In this document: one piece after another, positions 10,942-24,730 of the stretch
Numbering within the stretch: the first letter of the stretch is position 1
Layout: the number at the start of each line of letters is the position of its first letter
Assembly: GCA_964016885.1 (NCBI GenBank)
Contig: OZ024744.1
Coordinates: 69,242,778 to 69,306,777 of the forward strand
DNA: 64,000 bases
Direction of reading: 5' to 3'
Origin: Eledone cirrhosa
Taxonomy: Eukaryota; Mollusca; Cephalopoda; Octopoda; Eledonidae
Program-made: the position numbers and the translations under genes
Notes under the pieces: model-generated
What the model saw: only the letters and a program-made list of their open reading frames with translations
Database searches by the model: none
What the model was told of the DNA's origin: nothing

Positions 10942-11117
10942 CAATGGTTCCTAAAGTGAATTCCGAAAAGTCGTGTCTGGGGTTCCCCGAGAAAATGTAG
11001 AGGCGTATATTTATATTTATATTACGATCATATAAACAGTATTAGACTTTGGGGTTACCCCAAACATTTTTGAACCAAAAAGGGTTCCGCGTTTGAAAAA
11101 GTTTGGGAAAACCCTGA
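10942..11117. mobile_element. Probable non-autonomous hAT-type element (MITE)
   Basis: The left end reads caatggttcctaaagtg. The reverse complement of the right end reads cagggttttcccaaactttt. Both resemble the hAT terminal pattern cagnggttcccaaac. The string tctagtg occurs directly outside both ends (10,935-10,941 and 11,118-11,124), close to the 8-bp target duplication usual for hAT elements. The inside has complementary ggggttcccc and ggggttacccc pieces and no coding frame. The ends are decayed, so confidence is moderate. Confidence 0.5.
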
Positions 11118-11159
11118 TCTAGTGTATGCGTGTGTTTATGGGTGGATCGCTCCCTACCC

Positions 11160-11199
11160 CTGCATATGTGGTGTGTATGTGTGTGTTTGTGTGTGTTTG

Positions 11200-11232
<33 letters not shown>

Positions 11233-11490
11233 TTGTATGCTTGTGTGTGTTTGTATGTTTGTGTGTGTGTTTGTATGTGTATGTGTGTGTGTGTGTTTGT
11301 ATATGTACGTGTGTGTGTGTGTGTGTTTGTATGTGTATGTGTGTGTGTGTTTGTGTGTGTATGTGTGTGTGTGTTTGTATGTGTATGTGTGTGTGTTTGT
11401 GTGTGTGTTTGTATGTGTATGTGTGTGTGTGTTTGTATGTTTGTGTGTGTGTTTGTGTGTGTGTGTTTTTGTGTGTGTGTGTGTACCTGC
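11160..11490. repeat. (TG)n-rich tract with TTTG and TATG variants
   Basis: About 330 bp of tgtg broken at intervals by tttg and tatg. Frames are open in all three phases on both strands because the repeat lacks stops. The Cys-Val and Thr-His frames of 110-176 residues are artefacts. Confidence 0.95.
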
Positions 11491-12244
11491 ACGTCTGTTT
11501 GTCTCGATCCACGAGGTAGTTGTTTGCATTCTCAACCTGGGAGTGTAGATATGTGTATATGAATGAATACACTGTATGTGTGCGTATTTTTGTGTATACT
11601 TGTGCGTGTGCGTGTGTATACTCATGAGAGTGTGTGTGTGAGCGGATGGTACGTGTGCCTGCTATGTAGCCTTCAAATGATGGGACTAAAGCGGGTAGAT
11701 TAGATGTAGATCTTCGGATGGTTGTGTAATCCCGATGCTCGGTATTGGGGCTAGATTAGCGTTGTGTTGTAGGTGAACTAAGAAAAGGGAGCACTAAAAG
11801 GTAAAGGGGTTTGCATATGTGTTTAATGGGGCGGTGGTGGGGGTGATAGCACTATATGCATGTGCGTTCTGCTCAAGTGTGGTGCATACACCTATGTGTT
11901 CACTCACCCATCCACCCACCCATTCACCCATCTACACACACAGACACAAAATCATGTGACGCCACGCAGCCACGCATTCACTCATTTACCATTTCATGCA
12001 CTTCCATGCAAAACAACACACCCAAATGCACAGAAGCACATGGATGTTTATTTCCGATGGGTGTTATACATGTAGTTGGGTGCGATGTAATGGTAGGTCT
12101 GTGTCAAGGATGTGGTGTAGATTTTTGATTCGGGTCGAACGAAACTGTTTCGAGCGCGCTTGCGTGGTTAGTTGTGTTTGATCTACATGAGCGGGCGGAA
12201 GGACACGTGTCTGTGTGGATGTGCGTATTAAATAGTAGTTAATC
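11491..12244. other. Intergenic sequence, no gene recognised
   Basis: Mixed sequence with short tg-rich and cca-rich stretches (cacccatccaccca-type near 11,905-11,940). Overlapping frames of 61-90 residues on the plus strand are His/Pro/Thr-rich and show no family signature. Confidence 0.45.
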
Positions 12245-12416
12245 GTGTTACACATCGGGGTCATGCGGGGAGATGTTGAGGTAAGTTTTGTAAATCCTGT
12301 ATTTGCAGGAAGTGACGAGGTAGCTCCTTCTATTGAGCAGATGTTCCTTGGTGAACAACATATATATGATCTCTTCAAAGCAGAGGTTACACGGACAGCG
12401 GCCTCCGATATATGCT
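12245..12416. other. Mixed-composition sequence
   Basis: Short frames occur on both strands (for example 12,245-12,430 plus) without a recognisable motif. This segment and the next form one of the few non-repetitive islands in the left part of the window. Confidence 0.3.
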
Positions 12417-12720
12417 TTAGCCTTTGTTAAGATACATCATTCCAGTTTGAAGGTCGTACTGTTTACGCGTATGTCGCATACATATGTGTCTGGATAGTGT
12501 GGTAGCATTTCTACGGGATAGGTTTCTAAAGCTGTTAGTTTTGGTAGAATTTAGTTTAAAAACCACAAGCAGTGCGAGTGTAGGGAACCGTTCTATTAAT
12601 TCCTGGAGAATGTAAAAGCCGGTCAAGTCGGTTACCTTCACCGTGTCAGTCGCTCCCATGTTGATATAGAGGAGCATTTTCGTAATGGTGGGTGGCCTTC
12701 CTGGTGTAGGCGATAATTGT
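12417..12720 (-). other. Unrecognised open stretch, possible exon or repeat remnant
   Basis: A minus-strand frame of about 100 non-repetitive residues includes [14 protein letters not shown], then [20 protein letters not shown] and RFPTLALLVVFKLN, and ends at 12,417. Its upstream extension to 12,761 is only an (ACAT)-type microsatellite translated as Met-Tyr-Val-Cys, so the real start, if any, is further in. Composition looks more protein-like than other frames here, but I recognise no domain and see no splice or promoter context. It could be a decayed transposon frame, an exon, or chance. Confidence 0.2.
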
Positions 12721-12724
12721 CGTA

Positions 12725-13218
<494 letters not shown>

Positions 13219-13326
13219 AAATCAGGAAAGAAGAGTGACACGGTTTGCTATAAAAAAAAAAGGTTTTTAATTGAGATTAAAAACCTTTTTTGTATAGCAA
13301 ACCGTGTCACTCTTCTTTCTTGATTT
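13219..13326. mobile_element. Long hairpin: inverted repeat with arms of about 52 bp
   Basis: The left arm (13,219-13,271) contains agaagagtgacacggtttgc followed by an A run and ggtttttaat. The right arm (13,275-13,326) is its complement, with gcaaaccgtgtcactcttct. In the outer 34 bp I count one mismatch, and the loop is only a few bases. It is compatible with a MITE or foldback element. A hairpin RNA precursor is possible but there is no promoter evidence. Confidence 0.8.
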
Positions 13327-13338
13327 ATATATATATAT

Positions 13339-13530
13339 ATAAACGGAAAAAATGAAACGAAATTTCATTTCTGACTCTTAGTACGGCTGTTACTTAAATA
13401 TAAGTATGTATACCTACATACATATATGTATACAGACGTACAGTAGTATGTATATATATATATACATACATGCACACATATATATATGGATTCACCGAAC
13501 ATTTATTATAATGCTTGGTGTGTTTGTAAA
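13339..13530 (+). repeat. Direct duplication, copy 1
   Basis: It runs from ataaacggaaaaaatgaa to ggtgtgtttgtaaa and matches 13,763-13,970 throughout. The main differences are a few substitutions and about 16 bp more microsatellite in copy 2. It includes cttagtacggctgttactta and the loop-like sequence caccgaacatttattataat. Confidence 0.9.
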
Positions 13531-13762
13531 CAAACATCCCGAATTAAGCCGTACAGTGTCTAGCATCCATCGTTACTCATTTGTTCAACACTGACAAAGG
13601 AACGCTGTACTAGTTTCAAGCTTATTAGCTATCGTCAGCAACGTATACCTTCCTGCCAGATGATTGAACGTCTGAAAGTATATACTTTCCTTATGCATAT
13701 TAACGGCTGAGCAGCCTAATTTGCATATCGAGTGAGTTAATCGGCCGGGCGCACCGAAAACG
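13531..13762. other. Spacer between duplicated copies
   Basis: Non-repetitive sequence of about 230 bp without a recognised gene or element. Confidence 0.4.
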
Positions 13763-13970
13763 ATAAACGGAAAAAATGAAGCGAAATTTCATTTCTCACT
13801 CTTAGTACGGCTGTTACTTAAATATAAGTATGTATACGTACATACATATATGTATACAGACGTACAGTAGTATGTATGTATATATATATATACATACATA
13901 CATGCACAGATATATATATGTACGTATGGATTCACCGAACATTTATTATAATGCTCGGTGTGTTTGTAAA
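13763..13970 (+). repeat. Direct duplication, copy 2
   Basis: This is the second copy of 13,339-13,530, offset by 424 bp at its start. It differs by substitutions such as aatgaagcga for aatgaaacga, and its second half forms the left arm of the large hairpin at 13,824-14,072. Confidence 0.9.
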
Positions 13971-14072
13971 TATATGAGAATCCATACGTACATATATATA
14001 TGTGTGCATGTATGTATATATACATACTACTGTACGCCTGTATACATATATGTATGTACGTATACATACTTA
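13824..14072. repeat. Large inverted repeat with nested loop hairpin
   Basis: The left arm (13,824-13,933, starting ataagtatgtatac and ending gtatggattc) pairs with the right arm (13,978-14,072, starting gaatccatac and ending gtatacatacttat). The central sequence between about 13,933 and 13,958 is itself a small hairpin: caccgaacatt pairs with aatgctcggtg with one mismatch. The mirrored reading frames on both strands follow from this symmetry. Confidence 0.85.
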
Positions 14073-14286
14073 TATATATATACAGATGGAAGTACAGCAT
14101 ATTCGAAGCTCGAGCCGCAGCTAAGTCGGGGTTTTGTATACCTATGGTAAGGTTTTGCGTATGCTTGTGTATGTACGTATTTGTTTGCGTGTATGTATTT
14201 ATTTATTTCTATTACTTCTGTATTGTATTTATTTACTTTGTTCTTAACTCCGTAGCGGAGATTCATTTGGTCTCCTAGTTAGAATT
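14073..14286. other. Mixed sequence, nothing recognised
   Basis: It contains tatttattt-type AT-rich motifs near 14,190-14,240 and the sequence cttaactccgtagcggagat, which has a small ctccgtagcggag palindrome. Confidence 0.4.
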
Positions 14287-14545
14287 TTAGTCTACGACTT
14301 CTGCTATACCATTTACGTGGTTTTGTCTTTGCGTGCTATTGTTCTCCACGCTCCACATATGACTTATTATCTTCGTTTTTTCGTTCATTGCCAGAGAACG
14401 TCTCTATGCACCACCTAAGAGAACATTAGTCTACGACCTCTTTTATACCATAAACGTGGTTCTGTCTTTGCGCGTAATTGTTTTTCACCGCTCCTATTAA
14501 TGACGTATTATTCGTTTTTTCCCGTTCTTTGCCAGCGAACGTTTC
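14287..14545 (+). repeat. Diverged tandem duplication, about 139-bp unit
   Basis: Copy 1 (14,287-14,400) and copy 2 (14,426-14,545) share ttagtctacgac, tataccat, acgtggtt and tgtctttgcg, then ttgttctccacgctcc or its equivalent, tatta, cgttttttc and gccag.gaacgt. Many substitutions show that the duplication is old compared with those in the satellite. It may be part of an LTR or other element that I cannot name. Confidence 0.75.
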
Positions 14546-15400
<855 letters not shown>

Positions 15401-15401
15401 T

Positions 15402-15579
<178 letters not shown>

Positions 15580-15580
15580 T

Positions 15581-16109
15581 TGGCAAATGGGTTAGTGGTT
15601 AGATTGCTGGGCTTACTATCGTGAGGTTGTGATTTCTTTTCCCGGACCGGTTGGTGTGTTGTATCGTTGAACAAGACATTATTTCACATTGTTCCGGCGG
15701 TGGATTGGCAGTATCGGCAGGTCGGACGCCATGTTTTGCAGCAAAGAGTTACGGACCTTTATGACCTGCGTTCAAATCCCGCCGAGGTTAACTTTGCCTT
15801 TCATCCTTACGGGGTCGATAAAATAAAGTACCAGTAATGCTCTGGGGTAATTGCTGGCCTTGTGCCAAAAGTAGAAACAATTATTTCACGTTGTTCCAGT
15901 TTACTCAGCTGTGAAAATGAGTTGTAACGTCACTGGTGCAATGCTGTGTCAACCCTTGACTTTCCCTTGGACAACATCAGTGGCAATGAGAGGGGAGAGT
16001 GGTATTCATGTGCGACTACCAGTCTTCCACAAAAAAGCACCTTGCCCTGGCTTGTTCCACGGAGGAGAACTATCTAGGCGAGAATCCCTTGGTTATTCCT
16101 GAACGAAGG
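15581..16109 (+). mobile_element. Second SINE type, split by insertion of another SINE
   Basis: The head at 15,591-15,645 (gttagtggttagattgctgg, then gtgaggttgtgatttc) looks tRNA-like, with an A-box-like tagtggttag and a degenerate B box. The body breaks at acaagacattatttcac (15,671-15,687), where a different SINE lies. It resumes at 15,881 with attatttcacgttgttcc, actcagctgtgaaaatgagt, cttggacaacatcagtggc and a 3' part ending near ccttggttattcctgaacga. The 16-bp satellite starts within a few bases of that end. Family membership is from memory of similar cephalopod repeats. Confidence 0.7.
15696..15880 (+). mobile_element. Full-length tRNA-derived SINE nested in another SINE
   Basis: The head ggcggtggattggcagtatc contains an A-box-like tggcagtatcgg, and the B box gcgttcaaatcccgccgagg lies at about 15,768-15,787. 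The conserved body (ttacggggtcgataaaat, aagtaccagtaatgctctgg, ttgctggccttgtgcc) ends in gtagaaaca. The target-site duplication attatttcac[a/g]ttgttcc flanks it at 15,678-15,695 and 15,881-15,898 with one mismatch. The first six bases may instead belong to the SINE tail. It is the most intact SINE in the window. Confidence 0.92.
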
Positions 16110-16329
16110 CATACACTGACATAGACTTACACAGACTCAGACATACACTGACACAGACATACACTGACATAGACATACACTAATACAGACATACACTGAC
16201 ATAGACATACACTGACACAGACATACACTGACACAGACATACACTGACATAGACATACACAGACTCAGACATACACTGACACAGACATACACTGACATAG
16301 ACATACACTGACACAGACATACACTGACA

Positions 16330-19300
16330 CAGACATACACTGACACAGACATACACTGTCACATACATACACTGACACAGACATACACTGACACAGACAA
16401 ACAATGACATAGACATACACAGACATAGACATACACAGACACAGACATACACTGACACATACATACACTGACATAGACATACACTGACATAGACATACAC
16501 TGACACAGACATACACATACTCAGACATACACTGACACAGACATACACTGACACAGACATACACTGACACAGACATACACTGGCATAGACATACACTGAC
16601 TCACACATACACTGACATAGACATACACTGACAGAGACATACACTGACATAGACATACACTGACACAGACATACACTGACATAGACATACACTGACATAG
16701 ACATACACTGACATAGACATACACTGACATAGACATACACAGACTCAGACATACACTGACATAGATATACACAGACTCAGACATACACTGACACAGACAT
16801 ACACTGTCATAGACATACACTGACACAGACATACACTTGCATAGACATACACTGACATACACTGACATAGACATACACTGACACATACATACACTGACAT
16901 AGACATACACTGACACAGACAAACACTGACACAGACATACACTGACACATACATACACTGACATAGACATACACAGACTCAGACATACACTGACATAGAC
17001 ATACACTGACATAGACATACACTGACACAGACATACACTGGCATAGACATACACTGTCACATACATACACTGACATAGATATACACTGACGCAGACATAC
17101 ACTGACACAGATATACACTGACATAGACATACACAGACTCAGACATACACTGACATAGACATACACAGACTCAGACATACACTGACACAGACATACACTG
17201 ACATAGACATACACATACTCAGACATACACTGACACAGACATACACTGACACAGACATACACTGACATAGACATACACAGACTCAGACATACACTGACAC
17301 AGACATACACTGTCATAGACATACACAGACTCAGACATACACTGACATAGACATACACTGACATAGACATACACTGACACAGACATACACTGTCATAGAC
17401 ATACACTGTCACATACATACACTTACATAGACATACACAGACTCAGACATACACTGACATAGACATACACTGACATAGACATACACTGACACAGACATAC
17501 ACTGACATAGACATACACTGACACAGACATACACAGACTCAGACATACACTGATATAGACATACACTGACACAGACATACACTGACATAGACATATACTG
17601 GCATAGACATACACAGACACAGACATACACTGACATAGACATACACTGACACAGACATACACTGACATAGACATACACTGACACAGACATACACTGACAT
17701 AGACATACACAGACTCAGACATACACTGACACAGACATACAGTGACACAGACATACACTGGCATAGGCATACACTGACACAGACATACACTGACATAGAC
17801 ATACACATACTCAGACATACACTGACATAGACATACACAGACTCAGACATACACTGACACAGACATACACTGGCATAGACATACACTGACACAGACATAC
17901 ACTGACATAGACATACACTGACACAGACATACACTGACATAGACATACACAGACTCAGACATTCATGGGCATAGACATACACAGACTCAGACATACACAG
18001 ACTCAGACATACACTGACATAGACATACACTGACACAGACATACACTGGCATAGACATACACTGACACAGACATACACTGGCATAGACATACACTGACAC
18101 AGACATACACTGGCATAGACATACACTGACACAGACATACACTGATATAGACATACACTGACACAGACATACACTGACATAGACATACACTGACATAGAC
18201 ATACACAGACTCAGACATACACTGACATAGACATACACTGACATAGACATACACAGAGTCAGACATACACAGACATACACTGACATATACATACACAGAC
18301 TAAGACATACACTGACACAGACATACACTGACATAGACATACACAGACATAGATATACACTGGCATAGACATACACTGACACAGACATAACACTGACACA
18401 GACATACACTGACACAACATACACTGTCACATACATACGCTGACATAGACATACACAGTCACTGACATACACTGACACAGACATACACTGACATAGACAT
18501 GAACATAATCAGACATACACTGACATAGATATACACTGACACAGACATACACTGACATAGACATACACAGACTCAGACATACACTGACATAGACATACAC
18601 AGACATAGATATACACTGACATAGACATACACTGGCAGAGACATACACTGACTCAGACATACACAGACACAGACATACACTGACACAGACATACACTGAC
18701 ACAGACATACACTGATAAAGACATACACTGACACAGACATACACTGACAGAGACATACACTGACATAGACATACACTGACATAGACATACACTGACACAG
18801 ACATACACTGTCACATACATACACTGACACAGACATACACTGACATAGACATACACTGACACAGACATACACTGGCATAGACATACACTGACACAGACAT
18901 ACACTGACATAGACATACACTGACATAGACATACACAGACTCAGACATACACAGACACAGTCATACACTGACACAGACATACACTGACATAGACATACAC
19001 AGACTCAGACATACACTGACATAGACATACACAGACTCAGACATACACTGACACAGACATACACTGACATAGACATGCACAGACACAGACATACAAAGAC
19101 ATACACAGACATACATATACACTGACACAGACATACACTGACATAAACATACACTGACATAGACATACACTGACACAGACATACACTGACATAGACATAC
19201 ACTGACATAGACATACACAGACATAGATATACACTGACAAAGACATACACTGACATAGACATACACAGACTCAGACATACACTGACATAGACATACACTG

Positions 19301-22300
19301 ACACAGACATACACTGATATAGACATACACAGACTCAGACATACACTGACAGAGACATACACTGACACAGACATACACTGACATAGACATACACCGACAT
19401 AGACATACAAAGAGTCAGACATACACTGACATAGACATACACAGACATAGATATACACTGGCATAGACATACACTGACACAGAAATAACACTGACACAGA
19501 CATACACTGACACAACATATACTGTCACATACATACACTGACATAGACATACACAGACACTGACATACACTGACACAGACATACACTGACATAGACATAC
19601 ACAGACTCAGACATACACTGACATAGACATACACTGTCATAGACATACACAGACTCAGACATACACAGATATACACTGACATATACATACACAGACTAAG
19701 ACATACACTGACACAGACATACATTGACATAGACATACACAGACTCAGACATACACTGACATAGACATACACTGACATAGACATACACTGGCATAGACAT
19801 ACACTGACACATACGTACACTGACACAGACATACACTGACATAGACATAAACTGACATAGACATACACAGACACAGACATACACTGACACAGACATACAC
19901 ATACTCAGACATACACAGACACAGACATACACTGACACAGACATACACTGACACAGACATACACTGACATAGACATACACTGACACAGACGTACACTGAC
20001 ATAGACATACACTGACATAGACATACACAGATTCAGACATACACTGACATAGACATACACAGACTCAGACATACACTGACATAGACATACACTGACATAG
20101 ACATACACAGACTCATCATACACAGACATACACTGACATAGACATACACAGACTCAGACATACACTGACATAGACATACACTGACATAGACATACACTGG
20201 CATAGACATACACTGACACATACGTACACTGACACAGACATACACTGACATAGACATAAACTGACATAGACATACACAGACACAGACATACACTGACACA
20301 GACATACACATACTCAGACATACACAGACACAGACATACACTGACACAGACATACACTGACACAGACATACACTGACATAGACATACACTGACACAGACA
20401 TACACTGACATAGACATACACTGACATAGACATACACAGACTCAGACATACACTGACATAGACATACACAGACTCAGACATACACTGACACAGACATACA
20501 CTGACATAGACATACACAGACTCAGACATACAAAGACATACACAGACATAGATATACACTGACACAGACATACACTGACATAAACATACACTGACATGGA
20601 CATACACTGACACAGACATACACTGACATAGACATACACTGACATAGACATACACAGACATAGATATACACTGACACAGACTTACACTGACACAGACATA
20701 CACTGACACAGACATACGCTGACACAGACATACACTGACTCAGACATACACAGACTCAGACATACACAGACTCAGACATACACTGACACAGAGATACACT
20801 GATACAGACATACACTAGCACAGACATACACTGACATAGACATACACTGACACATACATACACTGACACAGACATACACTGATACAGCCATACACTGACA
20901 CAGACATACACTGACTCAGACATACACAGACTCAGACATACACAGACTCAGACATACACTGACACAGACATACACTGACACAGACATACACTGACTCAGA
21001 CATACATTGACACAGACATACACTAACATAGACATACACTGACATAGACATACACAGACTCAGACATACACAGACATACACGGACATAGACATACACCGA
21101 CATAGACATACACAGAGTCAGACATACACTGACATAGACATACACAGACATAGATATACACTGACATAGACATACACTGACACAGACATACACTGTCACA
21201 TACATACACTGACACAGACATACACTGACATAGACATACACTGACACAGACATACACTGGCATAGACATACACTGACACAGACATACACTGACATAGACA
21301 TACACTGACATAGACATACACAGACTCAGACATACACAGACACAGACATACACTGACACAGACATAATCTGACATAGACATACACAGACTCAGACATACA
21401 CTGACATAGACATACACAGACTCAGACATACACTGACATAGACATACACTGACATAGACATACACAGACTCAGACATACACTGACATAGACATACACTGA
21501 CATAGACATACACAGAGTCAGACATACACAGACATACACTGACATATACATACACAGACTAAGACATACACTGACACAGACATACACTGACATAGACATA
21601 CACAGACATAGATATACACTGGCATAGACATACACTGACACAGACATAACACTGACACAGACATACACTGACACAACATACACTGTCACATACATACGCT
21701 GACATAGACATACACAGACACTGACATACACTGACACAGACATACACTGACATAGACATGTACATAATCAGACATACACTGACATAGATATACACTGACA
21801 CAGACATACACTGACATAGACATACACAGACTCAGACATACACTGACATAGACATACACAGACATAGATATACACTGACAAAGACATACACTGGCAGAGA
21901 CATACACTGACTCAGACATACACAGACACAGACATACACTGACACAGACATACACTGACACAGACATACACTGATACAGACATACACTGACACAGACATA
22001 CACTGACAGAGACATACACTGACATAGACATACACTGACATAGACATACACTGACACAGACATACACTGTCACATACATACACTGACACAGACATACACT
22101 GACATAGACATACACTGACACAGACATACACTGGCATAGACATACACTGACACAGACATACACTGACATAGACATACACTGACATAGACATACACAGACT
22201 CAGACATACACAGACACAGTCATACACTGACACAGACATACACTGACATAGACATACACAGACTCAGACATACACTGACATAGACATACACAGACTCAGA

Positions 22301-24730
22301 CATACACTGACACAGACATACACTGACATAGACATACACAGACACAGACATACAAAGACATACACAGACATAGATATACACTGACACAGACATACACTGA
22401 CATAAACATACACTGACATAGACATACACTGACACAGACATACACTGACATAGACATACACTGACATAGACATACACAGACATAGATATACACTGACACA
22501 GACATACACTGACATAGACATACACAGACTCAGACATACACTGACATAGACATACACTGACACAGACATACACTGGCATCGGTATACACTGACACAGACA
22601 TACACTGATATAGACATACACAGACTCAGACATACACTGACAGAGACATACACTGACACAGACATACACTGCCATAGACATACACCGACATAGACATACA
22701 AAGAGTCAGACATACACTGACATAGACATACACAGACATAGATATACACTGGCATAGACATACACTGACACAGACATAACACTGACACAGACATACACTG
22801 ACACAACATACACTGTCACATACATACACTGACATAGACATACACAGACACTGACATACACTGACACAGACATACACTGACATAGACATACACAGACTCA
22901 GACATACACTGACATAGACATACACTGACATAGACATACACAGACTCAGACATACACAGATATACACTGACATATACATACACAGACTAAGACATACACT
23001 GACACAGACATACACTGACATAGACATACACAGACTCAGACATACACTGACATAGACATACACTGACATAGACATACACTGGCATAGACATACACTGACA
23101 CATACGTACACTGACACAGACATACACTGACATAGACATAAACTGACATAGACATACACAGACACAGACATACACTGACACAGACATACACATACTCAGA
23201 CATACACAGACACAGACATACACTGACACAGACATACACTGACACAGACATACACTGACACAGACATACACTGACATAGACATACACTGACATAGACATA
23301 CACAGACTCAGACATACACTGACATAGACATACACAGACTCAGACATACACTGACATAGACATACACTGACATAGACATACACAGACTCAGACATACACA
23401 GATATACACTGACATATACATACACAGACTAAGACATACACTGACACAGACATACACTGACATAGACATACACAGACATAGATGTACACTGACACAGACA
23501 TACACTGACATAGACATACACAGACTCAGACATACACTGACATAGACATACACTGACATAGACATACACTGGCATAGACATACACTGACACATACGTACA
23601 CTGACACAGACATACACTGACATAGACATAAACTGACATAGACATACATAGACACAGACATACACTGACACAGACATACACATACTCAGACATACACAGA
23701 CACAGATATACACTGACACAGACATACACTGACACAGACATACACTGACATAGACATGCACTGACACAGACATACACTGACATAGACATACACTGACATA
23801 GACATACACAGACTCAGACATACACTGACATAGACATACACAGACTCAGACATACACTGACACAGACATACACTGACATAGACATACACAGACTCAGACA
23901 TACAAAGACATACACAGACATAGATATACACTGACACAGACATACACTGACATAAACATACACTGACATGGACATACACTGACACAGACATACACTGACA
24001 TAGACATACACTGACATAGACATACACAGACATAGATATACACTGACACAGACTTACACTGACACAGACATACACTGACACAGACATACGCTGACACAGA
24101 CATACACTGACTCAGACATACACAGACTCAGACATACACAGACTCAGACATACACTGACACAGAGATACACTGATACAGACATACACTAGCACAGACATA
24201 CACTGACATAGACATACACTGACACATACATACACTGACACAGACATACACTGATACAGCCATACACTGACACAGACATACACTGACTCAGACATACACA
24301 GACTCAGACATACACAGACTCAGACATACACTGACACAGACATACACTGACTCAGACATACATTGACACAGACATACACTGACATAGACATACACTGACA
24401 TAGACATACACAGACTCAGACATACACAGACATACACGGACATAGACATACACTGACATAGACATACACAGACATAGATATACACTGACACAGACATACA
24501 CTGACATAGACATACACAGACTCAGACATACACTGACATAGACATACACTGACACAGACATACACTGGCATCGGTATACACTGACACAGACATACACTGA
24601 TATAGACATACACAGACTCAGACATACACTGACAGAGACATACACTGACACAGACATACACTGACATAGACATACACCGACATAGACATACAAAGAGTCA
24701 GACATACACTGACATAGACATACACTGACA
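16330..24730. repeat. Higher-order block, 8,401 bp, copy 1
   Basis: Rare variants here recur 8,401 bp later: cattcatggg at 17,960 and 26,361, catgaacataatcag at 18,499 and 26,900, catgtacataatcag at 21,758 and 30,159, ggcatcggtatac at 22,575 and 30,976. The copies are nearly identical, with scattered single substitutions (for example agaaataacac at 19,492 against agacataacac at 27,893). The left edge is where similarity starts near 16,330. Confidence 0.88.

Noticed and set aside
11042..11625. Long frames on both strands over the TG-rich tract
   Set aside because: The tract has no stops in any phase, and the encoded Cys-Val and Thr-His strings are low-complexity.
13789..14266. Frames of about 79-106 residues on both strands
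   Set aside because: They mirror each other because of the large inverted repeat and are mostly tatg/tata microsatellite.
15696..15790. Functional tRNA gene
   Set aside because: The A-box and B-box signals belong to a SINE head; no cloverleaf with a proper acceptor stem is seen, and the SINE body follows directly.
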